A stretch of DNA of 64,000 nucleotides from Cupriavidus numazuensis (GCF_905397435.1 NZ_CAJPVI010000030.1:49005-113004), one strand, 5' to 3'. Positions 1-8,514 are shown, counted from the first letter of the stretch. A program made the numbers and translations. Notes: generated from the letters alone by a model not told the origin.

Positions 1-101
1 TGGGTTACGTTAAGCTCGGTCGCAGCCTTGGTAAAGCTGACATAGCGGCCGGCCGCCTCAAAAGCACGTAGTGCGTTAAGCGGGGGAAGTTTTCTTGACA
101 T
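1..101 (-). CDS. LysR-type regulator, N-terminal fragment (cut by window edge)
   Basis: Reading leftwards from an ATG at 99-101, 33 codons stay open to the window edge. The peptide starts MSRKLPPLNALRAFEAAGRY and continues VSFTKAATELNVT, the standard beginning of the GcvA-like branch of LysR regulators (LxALRAFEAAxRxxSFTxAAxELxVT), which is the first two helices of the winged helix-turn-helix. It closely resembles the start of the LysR protein at 35959-36900. The rest of the gene lies outside the window, so its ligand and targets cannot be judged. It is transcribed away from the catabolic operon that starts near 642. Confidence 0.8.
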   Translation of the reverse strand, partial: MSRKLPPLNALRAFEAAGRYVSFTKAATELNVT

Positions 102-513
102 CGTAAGGCCATTTTCTGGAGTGTGTAGCGCTCGTGAATATTAGCCTCAGTTTTTCTCGCACAGCAATAGCTGGCGAACTGAGGCCCGGCACTCTGATTG
201 GGTTCGAGGCATGCTTCCCGGCACATCCGTCCCGTGGGCCCAGATGCCGACCCATACAGACATTGGCTGCGGGCGCAAAGGGCTCGGGCCGCCCGACCTT
301 GAATGCGAATGGCTCGTCGGTCACGGACATGGGGTCGCCGTGCAGGCAACATCACTCCCATTCAGCATTGCTTACCGCGATGGGCATTTACTAGGGCTTG
401 CGTGGCATGTTTGGTGCACTTCCTGGTATTGAGCCTCTTGAACTTTTGGGCAGCGGCGGTCGGCTGCTCACCACCATGATCATATCCTCCATCGTGAGCC
501 CAGATCGTGCTGA
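102..513. other. Intergenic region, no gene recognised
   Basis: About 410 bases between the leftward LysR start and the first regulatory repeat of the enoyl-CoA hydratase operon. Short open frames exist on both strands but none has family resemblance, a credible ribosome binding site or natural-looking composition. It probably holds the LysR promoter and part of the promoter region of the rightward operon. Confidence 0.5.
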
Positions 514-528
514 GTGAGCACAGCTCAC
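514..528. promoter_or_regulatory. Inverted repeat GTGAGC-ACA-GCTCAC
   Basis: A perfect 6+6 inverted repeat with a 3-base spacer lies about 20 bases before the TetR-type operator candidate at 546-561. It could be a second protein-binding site or part of the promoter architecture. Nothing in the window identifies its ligand. Confidence 0.3.
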
Positions 529-545
529 GCTGAAGAGAATCCTAT

Positions 546-561
546 TTGCACGATCGTGCGA
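546..561. promoter_or_regulatory. Candidate TetR operator, copy 1
   Basis: The sequence TTGCACGATCGTGCGA contains the perfect 12-bp palindrome GCACGATCGTGC (548-559). Its exact reverse complement, 16 of 16 bases, recurs at 6910-6925 in front of the aldehyde dehydrogenase and next to the tetR gene. It lies about 80 bases upstream of the enoyl-CoA hydratase start, where a repressor could block transcription. The assignment to the TetR protein at 6089-6787 is inferred from proximity and the symmetric shape of the site. Confidence 0.7.
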
Positions 562-641
562 CAAGAACCAGAATGGGCCTAGTCGATTTCCGGCGTAATA
601 CTGTGCCGCGGCAAGGCGCAGGTGTAAATAAAAGGATTATC

Positions 642-1430
642 GTGGAAGACATTCTTGTTGAACGCCAGCCGCAATGGCTGGAAATCACCATCAATCGCCC
701 CGACAAGCTCAATGCAATTCGGGAACAGACTGCCGTCGAGATTCTCGAGCAGTTGAGCGAGGCAGAGGCGGACCGTAGCTGCCGCGCTGTCCTGATCACT
801 GGCCTGCCGAAAGCCTTCTGCACTGGTGTGGACACCAGTGAGCAAAAGCTCGAGCCGGACGAGATCTTTGAACTGTGGCGGCGCCGCAAGCGCAGCCGCA
901 AGGTCAATCAAATGTTCCGTGCTTTGCCGGAGATGACGAAGCCGGTAATCGCTGCCGTCGAAGGTTACGCGCTGGGCGGAGGTTTCGAGCTGGCGCTCCT
1001 GTGCGACCTGGTCGTCGCCGGTGATGGCGCGCAATTCGGCCTGCCCGAGGCCAAGCTCGGCCTGATGCCCGGCGGCGCCGGCACCCAGACATTGCCACGC
1101 CTTGTGGGTAAGCCATTGGCCAAGGAACTCATGTGGACCGGTCGGCGCCTCAACGCGCAGGAAGCTTTGGCTAATCGCATCGTGAACCATGTGGCCGCGA
1201 AGGGCGAGGCGATGGCCAAGGCGCGCGAAGTTGCGACTCAAATCGCGGCGCAGGCTCCGCTGTCGGTAATGTTCAGCAAGCAGGCAGTGGAGCGCGGCTT
1301 CGATGCCACGCTGTCGGAAGGCATGAACATCGAGGCAGACGCCTTCTTCACGTTGGCTTTCTCCACCGACAAGGAAGAAGGCTTGGCTGCGCTCAAGGAA
1401 AAGCGCCCCGCAAATTTCATCGGTCGCTGA
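642..1430 (+). CDS. Enoyl-CoA hydratase/isomerase family protein
   Basis: A 262-residue crotonase-fold protein, the usual length, predicted to hydrate a 2-enoyl-CoA to a 3-hydroxyacyl-CoA in the cytoplasm. Visible marks are the CoA-binding NRPDKLNAI segment near the N terminus, the oxyanion-hole segment EGYALGGGFELALLCD, and FGLPEAKLGLMPGGAGTQTL, which carries the first catalytic-type Glu. The GTG at 642 is chosen because AAAAGG lies about 7 bases before it. An in-frame ATG at 546 would put the palindromic operator inside the gene. It is the first gene of an operon with a thiolase-like protein, DUF35, CoA ligase and acyl-CoA dehydrogenase, so it probably makes the beta-hydroxyacyl-CoA that the thiolase-like partner cleaves. 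The exact substrate is unknown. Confidence 0.88.
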   Translation: MEDILVERQPQWLEITINRPDKLNAIREQTAVEILEQLSEAEADRSCRAVLITGLPKAFCTGVDTSEQKLEPDEIFELWRRRKRSRKVNQMFRALPEMTKPVIAAVEGYALGGGFELALLCDLVVAGDGAQFGLPEAKLGLMPGGAGTQTLPRLVGKPLAKELMWTGRRLNAQEALANRIVNHVAAKGEAMAKAREVATQIAAQAPLSVMFSKQAVERGFDATLSEGMNIEADAFFTLAFSTDKEEGLAALKEKRPANFIGR

Positions 1431-1439
1431 GGAGTTAGC

Positions 1440-2618
1440 ATGACTGTGAGTTTGAAGAAAAAGGATATCGCCATCGTTGGCTACGGAGAGACGCCGGTAG
1501 TCATGCGAGGCGGTCGCAGTTCGTACGACCTGGCTTCCGAAGTTCTCGAGCAGGTACTGAACCAGACTGGCATCGACAAGAACGAGATCGACGGTATCGC
1601 GGTATCGGAAACGATGAGTGAGACCAGTAATCCCTTCTGGGCGCCGTTCCTGGCCGAGCATCTGGGGCTACAGACGAACTGGACTCAAATCAACGGCTTG
1701 GGTGGTGCATCGACGATCGCTGGTGTTGCCCGAGCCGCCGCCGCCATCCGCGACGGACAAGCGCGCACGGTGTTCGTGGTCGCGTCCGATGCGCAATCGA
1801 GCTACCCGCCGACAGAACAAGGTGGCCCGCGCTGGGAGTTCCAATACCCCGTGGGTCTGCGCGGGCCGACTGGTGTGTTTGGTATGCTGATGCAGCGCTA
1901 CGAGCACCAGTATGGCCTGAAGTACGAGGCGCTGGCCAAGCTTGCTGTCACGCAGCGCCGCCACGCGCTGCTTAATCCGAATGCCACTGCCAAGCTAAAG
2001 GTGCCGCTGACTGAGCAGGAGTACCTGAGCTCCAAGTTTGTCTCGACGCCGCTGCGTGTGCTGGACAGCGTGATGGTGTGTGACGGTGCCAACGGGGTGC
2101 TGGTTACGTCGGCCGACAACGCGAAGCGGCTCGGATTGACCAAGGCCATCTACCCTGTCGGGTATGGCGAGGTGACCAACTTCAAGGTCGATGATCCTAC
2201 AGCCGACATCACTGAGAGCGGATTCACAGTGGCTGGACCGCGCGCTATGGCTCAGGCGGGGGTAACCCCGAGTGACATCCGCATGTTCCACCCCTACGAC
2301 GATTTCGTTATCGCGATCCTGCTGCAGCTTGAGCAGCTGGGTTTCTGCGAGCGCGGCGGCGGCTCGGACTTCATTTTGCGCACGGACTTCGGCTTCGATG
2401 GTCAGCTGCCGCTCAATACCGGCGGCGGGCAGATCTCGGCGGGGCAGCCGGGCCTTGCAGGTGGCGGCCTGAACCTCGTGGAAGCGGTGCGACAAATGTT
2501 CGGCGAAGCTGGTGAGCGCCAGGTGAAGGATCCGCGCAATGCGCTGGTTACCGGTATCGGCTCGATTCCCTACGCCAAGAACTGGAGCGTATCCAACGTC
2601 ATGGTCCTGGAGCAATGA
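1440..2618 (+). CDS. SCP2-thiolase-like protein lacking the catalytic Cys (possible retro-aldolase)
   Basis: A 392-residue thiolase-fold protein of the non-specific lipid-transfer/SCP2 group. The position where thiolases carry the nucleophilic Cys reads NGLGGAST (about residues 85-92) with no Cys. The usual HDCF block reads FHPYDDF (about 283-289), and the C-terminal GHPxGATG block reads GQPGLAGG (about 334-341), so Cys and the GHP histidine are both absent. In actinobacterial steroid side-chain degradation, Ltp2-type homologues without these residues act as retro-aldolases together with a DUF35 protein. The next gene here, overlapping at ATGA, encodes a DUF35 protein. I therefore infer cleavage of a beta-hydroxyacyl-CoA to an aldehyde or ketone plus acetyl- or propionyl-CoA. 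A GGAG-type ribosome site precedes ATG 1440. Confidence 0.85.
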   Translation: MTVSLKKKDIAIVGYGETPVVMRGGRSSYDLASEVLEQVLNQTGIDKNEIDGIAVSETMSETSNPFWAPFLAEHLGLQTNWTQINGLGGASTIAGVARAAAAIRDGQARTVFVVASDAQSSYPPTEQGGPRWEFQYPVGLRGPTGVFGMLMQRYEHQYGLKYEALAKLAVTQRRHALLNPNATAKLKVPLTEQEYLSSKFVSTPLRVLDSVMVCDGANGVLVTSADNAKRLGLTKAIYPVGYGEVTNFKVDDPTADITESGFTVAGPRAMAQAGVTPSDIRMFHPYDDFVIAILLQLEQLGFCERGGGSDFILRTDFGFDGQLPLNTGGGQISAGQPGLAGGGLNLVEAVRQMFGEAGERQVKDPRNALVTGIGSIPYAKNWSVSNVMVLEQ

Positions 2619-3040
2619 AAATGACAGATACCAAGAAACCCGTGCGCCCCTTGCCGCGCCCAGACATCTATACCAAGACGACGCCGTTTTGGGAAGCTGC
2701 TAATGAAGGCAAGTTGATTCTGCAGTACTGCAAGGACACCAACAAAGCCCAATGGTTTCCGCGCTCGGGCTCGGTCTATACCGGTAAGCGAAACATCGAG
2801 TGGCGGGAGTCGGCCGGACGCGGCACGGTGTACTCATACACGGTGTCCGTGGCACCGTGGCCAGGCCACGAAGACCGCGTCCCTTACTTGTGTGCCTACG
2901 TTGAACTCGAGGAGGGTGTTCGCATTCTGGCCAACCTCTTCAACGTCAAGTCCGAGGAAGTCAAAATCGGCATGCCGGTCAAGCTGATGTGGGAGCGTCT
3001 GTCAGAGAAGTTCAACTATCCCGCATTCGAGCCGGTGTAG
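2615..3040 (+). CDS. DUF35 OB-fold protein (acyl-CoA-associated partner) with degenerate zinc ribbon
   Basis: A 141-residue protein. Its start overlaps the thiolase-like stop (ATGA), implying translational coupling. Family layout is visible: an N-terminal helix (TTPFWEAANEGKLILQYC), a rubredoxin-like segment, then an OB-fold with GRGTVYSYTVSVAP and LCAYVELEEGVRILANL. DUF35 proteins normally have two Cys pairs binding zinc; here only one Cys (about residue 39) remains in the segment QYCKDTNKAQWFPRSGSVY, so zinc is probably not bound. By analogy with Ltp2/ChsH2, it would complex with and activate the thiolase-like protein. The fold assignment is firm and the aldolase role is inference. Confidence 0.85.
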   Translation: MKMTDTKKPVRPLPRPDIYTKTTPFWEAANEGKLILQYCKDTNKAQWFPRSGSVYTGKRNIEWRESAGRGTVYSYTVSVAPWPGHEDRVPYLCAYVELEEGVRILANLFNVKSEEVKIGMPVKLMWERLSEKFNYPAFEPV

Positions 3041-3167
3041 GTCGGCCCCGACGGGATGCTTGCTCCTTAACGAAGCTGCCTCGGTCGAACCAGCCCGGGG
3101 CGGCTTCGTCTTATGGAGCGTTGGGTTTGTAGGGATTTGCACGGCAGGCCACGGGGGGTAGACACCG

Positions 3168-4706
3168 ATGAAGTTCGCATCATTTTTGGCGGCGCACGCA
3201 AAGATGCATGGCCACAAGGAGGCCATCATCTGCGAGGGGAGGCGGTTGAGCTTCCGCGAATTGGAGGCATCCACCAACCGCATCGCCCGAGGACTACGGT
3301 CTGCGGGAGTTCAAGTAGGTGACCGCGTCGTGGTGTACCTGCCGAACGGCGTCGAGTTCGTTCAGGCCTTCATCGCGGCCATTAAGGCAGGCGCACTAGC
3401 GGTGCCGGTGAATCTGCCGCTATCGGCGCCCGAGATTGCGCACATCCTTGGGGATGCAACGCCAAAGGCTGCCTTTATCTGCGGCACCACACAGACCACC
3501 TTTGCGCGTGCGGCGTCCGGGCTCCCTGCCGTGGTCCGCATCGGAACTGATCAGCATTGCGACGCGGATCTGCGAATGGACGAGCTGGCCGCGGAAGGCG
3601 ATGACTCGCCGTTGGATGTGCCTCATGACGCAATAGACTGCATGGTGGGCTACACCTCCGGTACGACCGGGCGAGCAAAAGGGGTGGTCCTGACGCAGTC
3701 GAACTATCTCTATGTCAATGGCTACTTGAACGGGTGGCACTGGGGGCTGACCGGGGACGACAGGCACCTGTGCACGACGCCACTGGCGCATCGTACCGGC
3801 ATGGCTCGGCTGATGAATGTTATTTTCCATGGCAGCACGCTAGTGATTATGCCGCGCTTCGATGCGGCCGAAGCCACACGACTGATGCGCCAGGAGCGCA
3901 TCACCGTTCTCGGCATGGTCCCGACTGTGGGGCGCATGCTACTCGACGAAGTCGAGTCCAGTCCTGAGAGCTTTTCTAGCGTGCGCGTTGCTTTGGTCAC
4001 GGGTGAAGCGTTCCCGCTTGACGTCAAGAAGCGCTTGTACGCTGCGCTGCCCAACGTCCGCTTTTACTCGTTCTATGCAATGACGGAGGCGGGTGCCATC
4101 GCTGGACTGGACAGTTCAGAGCAACTCACCTATCCATCGTCTGTCGGGCGAATCTGGCCCGGCGTGGAAGTCAAGCTCGTGGACAACCGTGGCTTCGAAG
4201 TCGCCACAGGAGAAGGCGGCGAGATTTGGGTACGCAGTGGTCCACCGGGACTTTACTCCACCATGCGAGAGTACTTCCGTCGGCCCGAGGACACAGCAAA
4301 AACCCTGCACGACGGCTGGGTGGCGACCGGAGACATGGGGCGCTTCGATGCAGAGGGTTATCTGTACCTAATGGATCGAAAGAAAGACATGATCTTGTCC
4401 GGCGGATACAACATCTACTCCAAAGAGGTGGAGTCAGCGATCCAGGAGTACCCGGGTATTCGCGATGTGGCCGTCATTGGTGTGCCTGATTCCATGTTCG
4501 GTGAGGCGGTCGCAGCTTACGTCGAAGCGGAAGAGGGAGTTGAGATGTCAGCGCAGGCGGTCATTGACCATTGCCGCGAGCTCATTGCGGGCTATAAGAA
4601 GCCCAAATACGTGTTCTTCGTGAAGACACTTCCGCGCAACAGCACGGGCAAGGTGTTGAAGACCGCGCTGCGCGAGCAGTACAGGGTAGAGCACCCTGGC
4701 CATTGA
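3168..4706 (+). CDS. Acyl-CoA synthetase (AMP-forming, class I adenylate-forming ligase)
   Basis: A 512-residue AMP-binding ligase that would activate a free carboxylic acid with ATP and CoA. The P-loop-like YTSGTTGRAKGVVLTQ lies at about residue 162, followed by the YAMTEA motif, the GWVATGDMGRFDAEGYLYLM block, DRKKDMILSGGYNIY, and a C-terminal PRNSTGKVLK carrying the catalytic Lys (about residue 494). It lies 127 bases after the DUF35 gene with a G-rich ribosome site (GGGGGG, about 9 bases upstream of ATG). The acid substrate cannot be read from sequence, but the neighbouring racemase and acyl-CoA dehydrogenase suggest a branched or cyclic acyl group. Confidence 0.9.
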   Translation: MKFASFLAAHAKMHGHKEAIICEGRRLSFRELEASTNRIARGLRSAGVQVGDRVVVYLPNGVEFVQAFIAAIKAGALAVPVNLPLSAPEIAHILGDATPKAAFICGTTQTTFARAASGLPAVVRIGTDQHCDADLRMDELAAEGDDSPLDVPHDAIDCMVGYTSGTTGRAKGVVLTQSNYLYVNGYLNGWHWGLTGDDRHLCTTPLAHRTGMARLMNVIFHGSTLVIMPRFDAAEATRLMRQERITVLGMVPTVGRMLLDEVESSPESFSSVRVALVTGEAFPLDVKKRLYAALPNVRFYSFYAMTEAGAIAGLDSSEQLTYPSSVGRIWPGVEVKLVDNRGFEVATGEGGEIWVRSGPPGLYSTMREYFRRPEDTAKTLHDGWVATGDMGRFDAEGYLYLMDRKKDMILSGGYNIYSKEVESAIQEYPGIRDVAVIGVPDSMFGEAVAAYVEAEEGVEMSAQAVIDHCRELIAGYKKPKYVFFVKTLPRNSTGKVLKTALREQYRVEHPGH

Positions 4707-4720
4707 AAGAGGATAACCCT

Positions 4721-5875
4721 ATGCAATACGTTTCGCCGTGGATGGATTCTGAGTTGGAGATGCTGAAGGAAGCAGCACGGCGCTTCTTCGAAGAACGCTT
4801 TGTGCCCCGTGAACCGCAGTGGGCGGCGGACCTGCTGATGGAGCGAGAAGCCTGGAACGAGGCCGGTGCTGTTGGCCTTCTGTGCGCGAGTATTCCAGAG
4901 GAATACGGCGGTGGGGGCGGCACGCTCGCGCATGACATCGTGATCTTCAGCGAGCAAGCGCGGGCGCTCATCGGGAGCTTCTCCAATACCGTGCACAGTG
5001 GCATCGTAGCGCACTACCTGCTTCACTACGGCAGCGAAGCGCAGAAGAAGCGCTGGTTGCCGAAGATGGCGACGGGGGAAATGGTTGCGGCGATCGCGAT
5101 GTCGGAGCCGGATGCCGGGTCTGATCTTCAGGCAATCAGGACGCGTGCAGTGCGTGAGGGTGATGAGTACGTGATCAACGGGGCCAAGACCTTCATCACC
5201 AACGGTTATCACGCCGACCTGGTGTTTGTGGTTGCGAAGACTGACCTGTCAGCTAAGGGCTCGCGAGGAACCTCCATCATTGTGGTAGAGACACGCGATT
5301 TGCCGGGGTTCCGCCGCGGCAAGGTGCTGGAGAAGCTGGGCAACAAGGGCTCCGATACGGCAGAGCTGTTTTTTGATGACGTACGGGTGCCGGTGGAGAA
5401 CTTGCTTGGATCAGAGGAAGGGCAGGGCTTTCCGCAACTGATGGCTCAATTGCCAGCCGAACGCTTGTACATTGCGATGAACGCGGTCGCCCAAATGGAG
5501 AGGGCCGTTGCGATGACTGTCGATTACGTCAAGCAGCGCAAAGTCTTCGGTCAGCAGCTTTCAGAGATGCAGAACACACGCTTCAAGCTGGCAGAGTGTC
5601 AGACCCAAGCGCAGTTGGCACGCGTGTACGTCGACAACTGCATAGTGCGCTGCATGCAAGGACAGCTATCTAACGAGGATGCCGCCATGGCCAAGTGGTG
5701 GGCCACGGAACGATGCAACCGGGTCGTCTATGAGTGCCTGCAATTGCATGGAGGCAATGGATTCATCATGGAGTACCCGATCGCCAGGTTGTATGCGAAC
5801 GCGCGCGTGGGTCCAATCTACGGCGGCTCCAATGAAATCATGAAAGAGATCATCGCCCGCAGCCTGCTGCGCTGA
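4721..5875 (+). CDS. Acyl-CoA dehydrogenase (long-chain/LCAD-like type)
   Basis: A 384-residue flavoprotein forming a 2-enoyl-CoA, with electrons passed to ETF. Seen are MSEPDAGSDLQAIRT (FAD/substrate block), ITNGYHADLVFVVAKT, QRKVFGQQL, LQLHGGNGFIMEYP and the C-terminal PIYGGSNEIMKEIIARSL. The Glu usually found in the final loop of short- and medium-chain enzymes (IYEGT) is Gly here. Instead a Glu lies in the helix before VDYVKQRK (AQMERAVAM), matching the location used by LCAD and isovaleryl-CoA dehydrogenase. ATG 4721 is preferred over the in-frame TTG at 4703 because AGAGGA sits 7-8 bases before it. It is the last gene of the first operon. Confidence 0.9.
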   Translation: MQYVSPWMDSELEMLKEAARRFFEERFVPREPQWAADLLMEREAWNEAGAVGLLCASIPEEYGGGGGTLAHDIVIFSEQARALIGSFSNTVHSGIVAHYLLHYGSEAQKKRWLPKMATGEMVAAIAMSEPDAGSDLQAIRTRAVREGDEYVINGAKTFITNGYHADLVFVVAKTDLSAKGSRGTSIIVVETRDLPGFRRGKVLEKLGNKGSDTAELFFDDVRVPVENLLGSEEGQGFPQLMAQLPAERLYIAMNAVAQMERAVAMTVDYVKQRKVFGQQLSEMQNTRFKLAECQTQAQLARVYVDNCIVRCMQGQLSNEDAAMAKWWATERCNRVVYECLQLHGGNGFIMEYPIARLYANARVGPIYGGSNEIMKEIIARSLLR

Positions 5876-6088
5876 CGCGTCGAAACCACGCTGAGCTGCT
5901 GCCGACCTTTGGCGGCGCTCACGCGTCCGATCTGCGACTTACGTCGCACATCACCGCCAACCGCTCCTTCGTCGCGCTCTCGCTCTCGCTCTCGCTGGCC
6001 CACATCCGGCTGTCCCGAAGTTCATTGAAAGCACACGTTCGCCGATAAGGAACTCAATCTGGGGGAGCGTCCCCTCCGCCGGAGCGCA

Positions 6089-6787
6089 TCAAGCCCTCAT
6101 TGAGGCAAGGTGCGACATCAATAGGTCTTGCGCGATGTCGCGGCTTCCTTCCTCCGGTGCGGCCAACTGGCGAACCAGGAGGCCGTGAGCAAGTATGAGC
6201 AACTCTTCCGCTTTGCGCTGCGGATCGACGTCCTTGCGAAACTCACCAACCGCCATGCCATCGGCAATCAGCCGAGCCCAGAAGCGCTGCTGTCGCCTGT
6301 ATCGGTCGGACTGATGAGACAGCAACTCAAGGTCACGCGTGCTAGTGGCCAGGTAGTTGATCCAGAAGCGCCAGAAGCGATCCCTTGGTGAGCGACAAAT
6401 GTAGCCGCTGAGCAGCCTGTGCAGCTGCTTGATGGGCGAGCCGGAATAGACCTCCCAGTCCTCGGGCAACTCATATGCCGACTCCAGAGCTGCGATCAGT
6501 AGGCGTTGCTTGTTGCCGAAGTGGTAGTTGATCGTCCCGGTGCTCATGCCCGCAGCCTGTGCGACCTTTCGCATGCTGAGGTTCTCAATGCCGTCGACCG
6601 AGATGAGTTCATAGACGATGCCAAGCACGTACTTGCGGGTGCGCTCCTGGCCCATGCGTACGCCGTCGCGCTGTGGTTGGATTCCCGCTCCCCGGGGAGA
6701 AGCTTTTTGCGGCTTGGGATTTGCGGCTCTTTCGGGGGCGCCTGCCGAAACAGGAGTGGTTCGACTGCGAAAAGGTCTGGGCGGCAT
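6089..6787 (-). CDS. TetR family transcriptional regulator
   Basis: The N-terminal helix-turn-helix (ISVDGIENLSMRKVAQAAGM, then STGTINYHFGNKQRLLIAAL) is a textbook TetR DNA-binding domain. The C-terminal part is alpha-helical and divergent, as expected for the ligand-binding domain. The start is uncertain: ATG 6787 gives 232 residues with a Pro/Arg-rich leader, ATG 6655 starts just before the DNA-binding domain (MGQERTRKYVLG), and neither has a strong ribosome site. It is divergent from the aldehyde dehydrogenase gene, and the palindrome at 6910-6925 lies in that divergent region. It is probably a repressor of itself and of the two flanking acyl-CoA gene sets, released by a CoA ester or free acid (inference). 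Confidence 0.88.
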   Translation of the reverse strand: MPPRPFRSRTTPVSAGAPERAANPKPQKASPRGAGIQPQRDGVRMGQERTRKYVLGIVYELISVDGIENLSMRKVAQAAGMSTGTINYHFGNKQRLLIAALESAYELPEDWEVYSGSPIKQLHRLLSGYICRSPRDRFWRFWINYLATSTRDLELLSHQSDRYRRQQRFWARLIADGMAVGEFRKDVDPQRKAEELLILAHGLLVRQLAAPEEGSRDIAQDLLMSHLASMRA

Positions 6788-6909
6788 GGTCCCGTCAGGA
6801 GTCGGGCAGTGGCAATACCTACATTGTGACGGGGGTCGATATAAGACGGCCACCGACTTCGGTAGTGGGTGTGACCTGATGTGATACAGCGTGAAGAATC
6901 ATCACTTGT

Positions 6910-6925
6910 TCGCACGATCGTGCAA
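6910..6925. promoter_or_regulatory. Candidate TetR operator, copy 2
   Basis: TCGCACGATCGTGCAA, with the core palindrome GCACGATCGTGC at 6912-6923, is the exact reverse complement of the site at 546-561. It lies between the divergent tetR and aldehyde dehydrogenase starts, about 58 bases before the latter, so one site could control both directions. Confidence 0.72.
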
Positions 6926-6982
6926 TATAGAATCGGTTCACGATTAGTCAAAGGTACCCGGTGTAAGGAGCCCAGTTTGGAG

Positions 6983-8473
6983 ATGGAAGCGAGCAAAATT
7001 ATTTCAGCACCGTGGGATCGCCTGCGCGACACGACCTTGCTGCGTACCCGCAATCTTATCGGGGGCGAGTGGTGTTCGGCATCTGACGGCGGCGAACATG
7101 CGGTCCTGAATCCTTCCAGTCAGCAGGTTCTGGCGAAAGTGCCGGCCTCTTCGGAGGAGGATGCCCGTCGCGCCGTGCAGGCAGCGCACGACGCGGGCAA
7201 GGAATGGGCTGAACTGACGTCCAAGGCGCGCGCAAGTGTGCTTCGCCGTTGGCACGACCTGATCTTGCAGCACCGCGACGACCTGGGGCTCATCCTGGCC
7301 GCTGAGCAAGGAAAGCCTCTCGCGGAAAGTGTGGGCGAAGTGGTCTACGGTGCCGGTTTCGTCGAGTGGTTCGCCGAGGAGGGAAAGCGGGTCTACGGCG
7401 ACGTAATCCCGCCGCACGCTAAGGACAAGCGCATTGTGGTTGTCAAGCAACCCGTTGGGGTGGCGGCGTTGATCACGCCTTGGAACTTCCCCAGCGCAAT
7501 GATCACGCGCAAGGTGGGCCCCGCTCTGGCGGCAGGCTGCACCGTGGTGCTCAAGCCTGCGGAAGACACGCCGCTGTCGGCATTGGCACTGGGCGAGTTG
7601 GCGCTGCGTGCAGGGGTGCCGCCAGGGGTGTTCAATATCGTGACTACTGCTCAGCCGGCATCCGTAGGCGGCGTTTTCACGTCCGATCCGCTTGTACGTA
7701 AGCTTTCGTTCACCGGCTCGACCCGCGTAGGCAAGATGCTGATGGCGCAATGCGCAGGTACCGTGAAGCGCGTATCGCTCGAATTGGGTGGGAACGCGGC
7801 GTTCATTGTGTTTGACGATGCCGATCTCGACGCAGCAATTGCCGGCCTGATGGCCTGCAAGTTCCGCAACACCGGCCAGACCTGCATTAGTGCGAACCGA
7901 ATCCTGATCCAGGACGGCATCTTCGATGCGTTCAGTAAGCGGCTCGTCGAGGCAGTACGCTCACTCGCAGTCGGCGATCCATTGGCGGACGGGAGCCAAC
8001 AGGGTCCTCTCATCAACGAGGCCGCATTCCTCAAGGTCAATCGCTTGGTCAACGACGCCCTGGCGCGAGGTGCCGATGCACTCGAGGGCGCCTCGGTGCA
8101 CGACCGTGGCGGATGGTTCTACCAGCCGACAGTACTGGCCAACGTGCCGAGCGACGCGACGATCTGCTCGGAAGAGATCTTCGGCCCCGTGGCGGTATTG
8201 GAGCGCTTCAGTACTGAGGCAGACGTAGTGGCGCGTGCAAACAATTCGCCCTATGGCCTGGCCGGCTACTTCTACAGCCGGGATGTCGGGCGCTGCTGGC
8301 GTGTGGCGGAGGCGCTGGAGGTGGGGATCGTCGGCGTCAATGAAGGCTCCATCTCGACCGAACTAGCCCCCTTCGGTGGAGTCAAGGAATCGGGGATCGG
8401 CCGAGAAGGGTCGAAGTACGGCATCGATGACTACCTTGAGACCAAGTACATGTGTTTCGGTGGTGTCGCATGA
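6983..8473 (+). CDS. NAD(P)-dependent aldehyde dehydrogenase (succinate-semialdehyde dehydrogenase-like)
   Basis: A 496-residue aldehyde dehydrogenase, closest by eye to the GabD/SSADH group. It has TPWNFPSAMITRKVGPALAA, the Rossmann loop SFTGSTRVGK, the general base Glu in LELGGNA (about residue 267) and the nucleophilic Cys in NTGQTCISANR (about residue 301). An in-frame TTG at 6977 has AAGGAG at ideal distance (6965-6970), so translation may begin two codons earlier; ATG 6983 is used here. It follows the TetR operator candidate and leads the set with Bug and racemase genes. It may oxidise the aldehyde released by the thiolase-like/DUF35 pair, which is inference. True succinate semialdehyde specificity cannot be claimed. 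Confidence 0.88.
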   Translation: MEASKIISAPWDRLRDTTLLRTRNLIGGEWCSASDGGEHAVLNPSSQQVLAKVPASSEEDARRAVQAAHDAGKEWAELTSKARASVLRRWHDLILQHRDDLGLILAAEQGKPLAESVGEVVYGAGFVEWFAEEGKRVYGDVIPPHAKDKRIVVVKQPVGVAALITPWNFPSAMITRKVGPALAAGCTVVLKPAEDTPLSALALGELALRAGVPPGVFNIVTTAQPASVGGVFTSDPLVRKLSFTGSTRVGKMLMAQCAGTVKRVSLELGGNAAFIVFDDADLDAAIAGLMACKFRNTGQTCISANRILIQDGIFDAFSKRLVEAVRSLAVGDPLADGSQQGPLINEAAFLKVNRLVNDALARGADALEGASVHDRGGWFYQPTVLANVPSDATICSEEIFGPVAVLERFSTEADVVARANNSPYGLAGYFYSRDVGRCWRVAEALEVGIVGVNEGSISTELAPFGGVKESGIGREGSKYGIDDYLETKYMCFGGVA

Positions 8474-8514
8474 TGACCTAACCAAAAAAATAAAACAAAG
8501 AGAGGAGACCTACC

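Noticed and set aside
579..1661. 360-codon minus-strand frame over the hydratase gene
   Set aside because: Antisense to two well-supported enzymes; the sequence resembles no protein family.
5960..6000. CTCTCG-type short repeats as a CRISPR or regulatory array
   Set aside because: A short simple-sequence run without spacers, in a 210-base gap between convergent genes; no functional sign.
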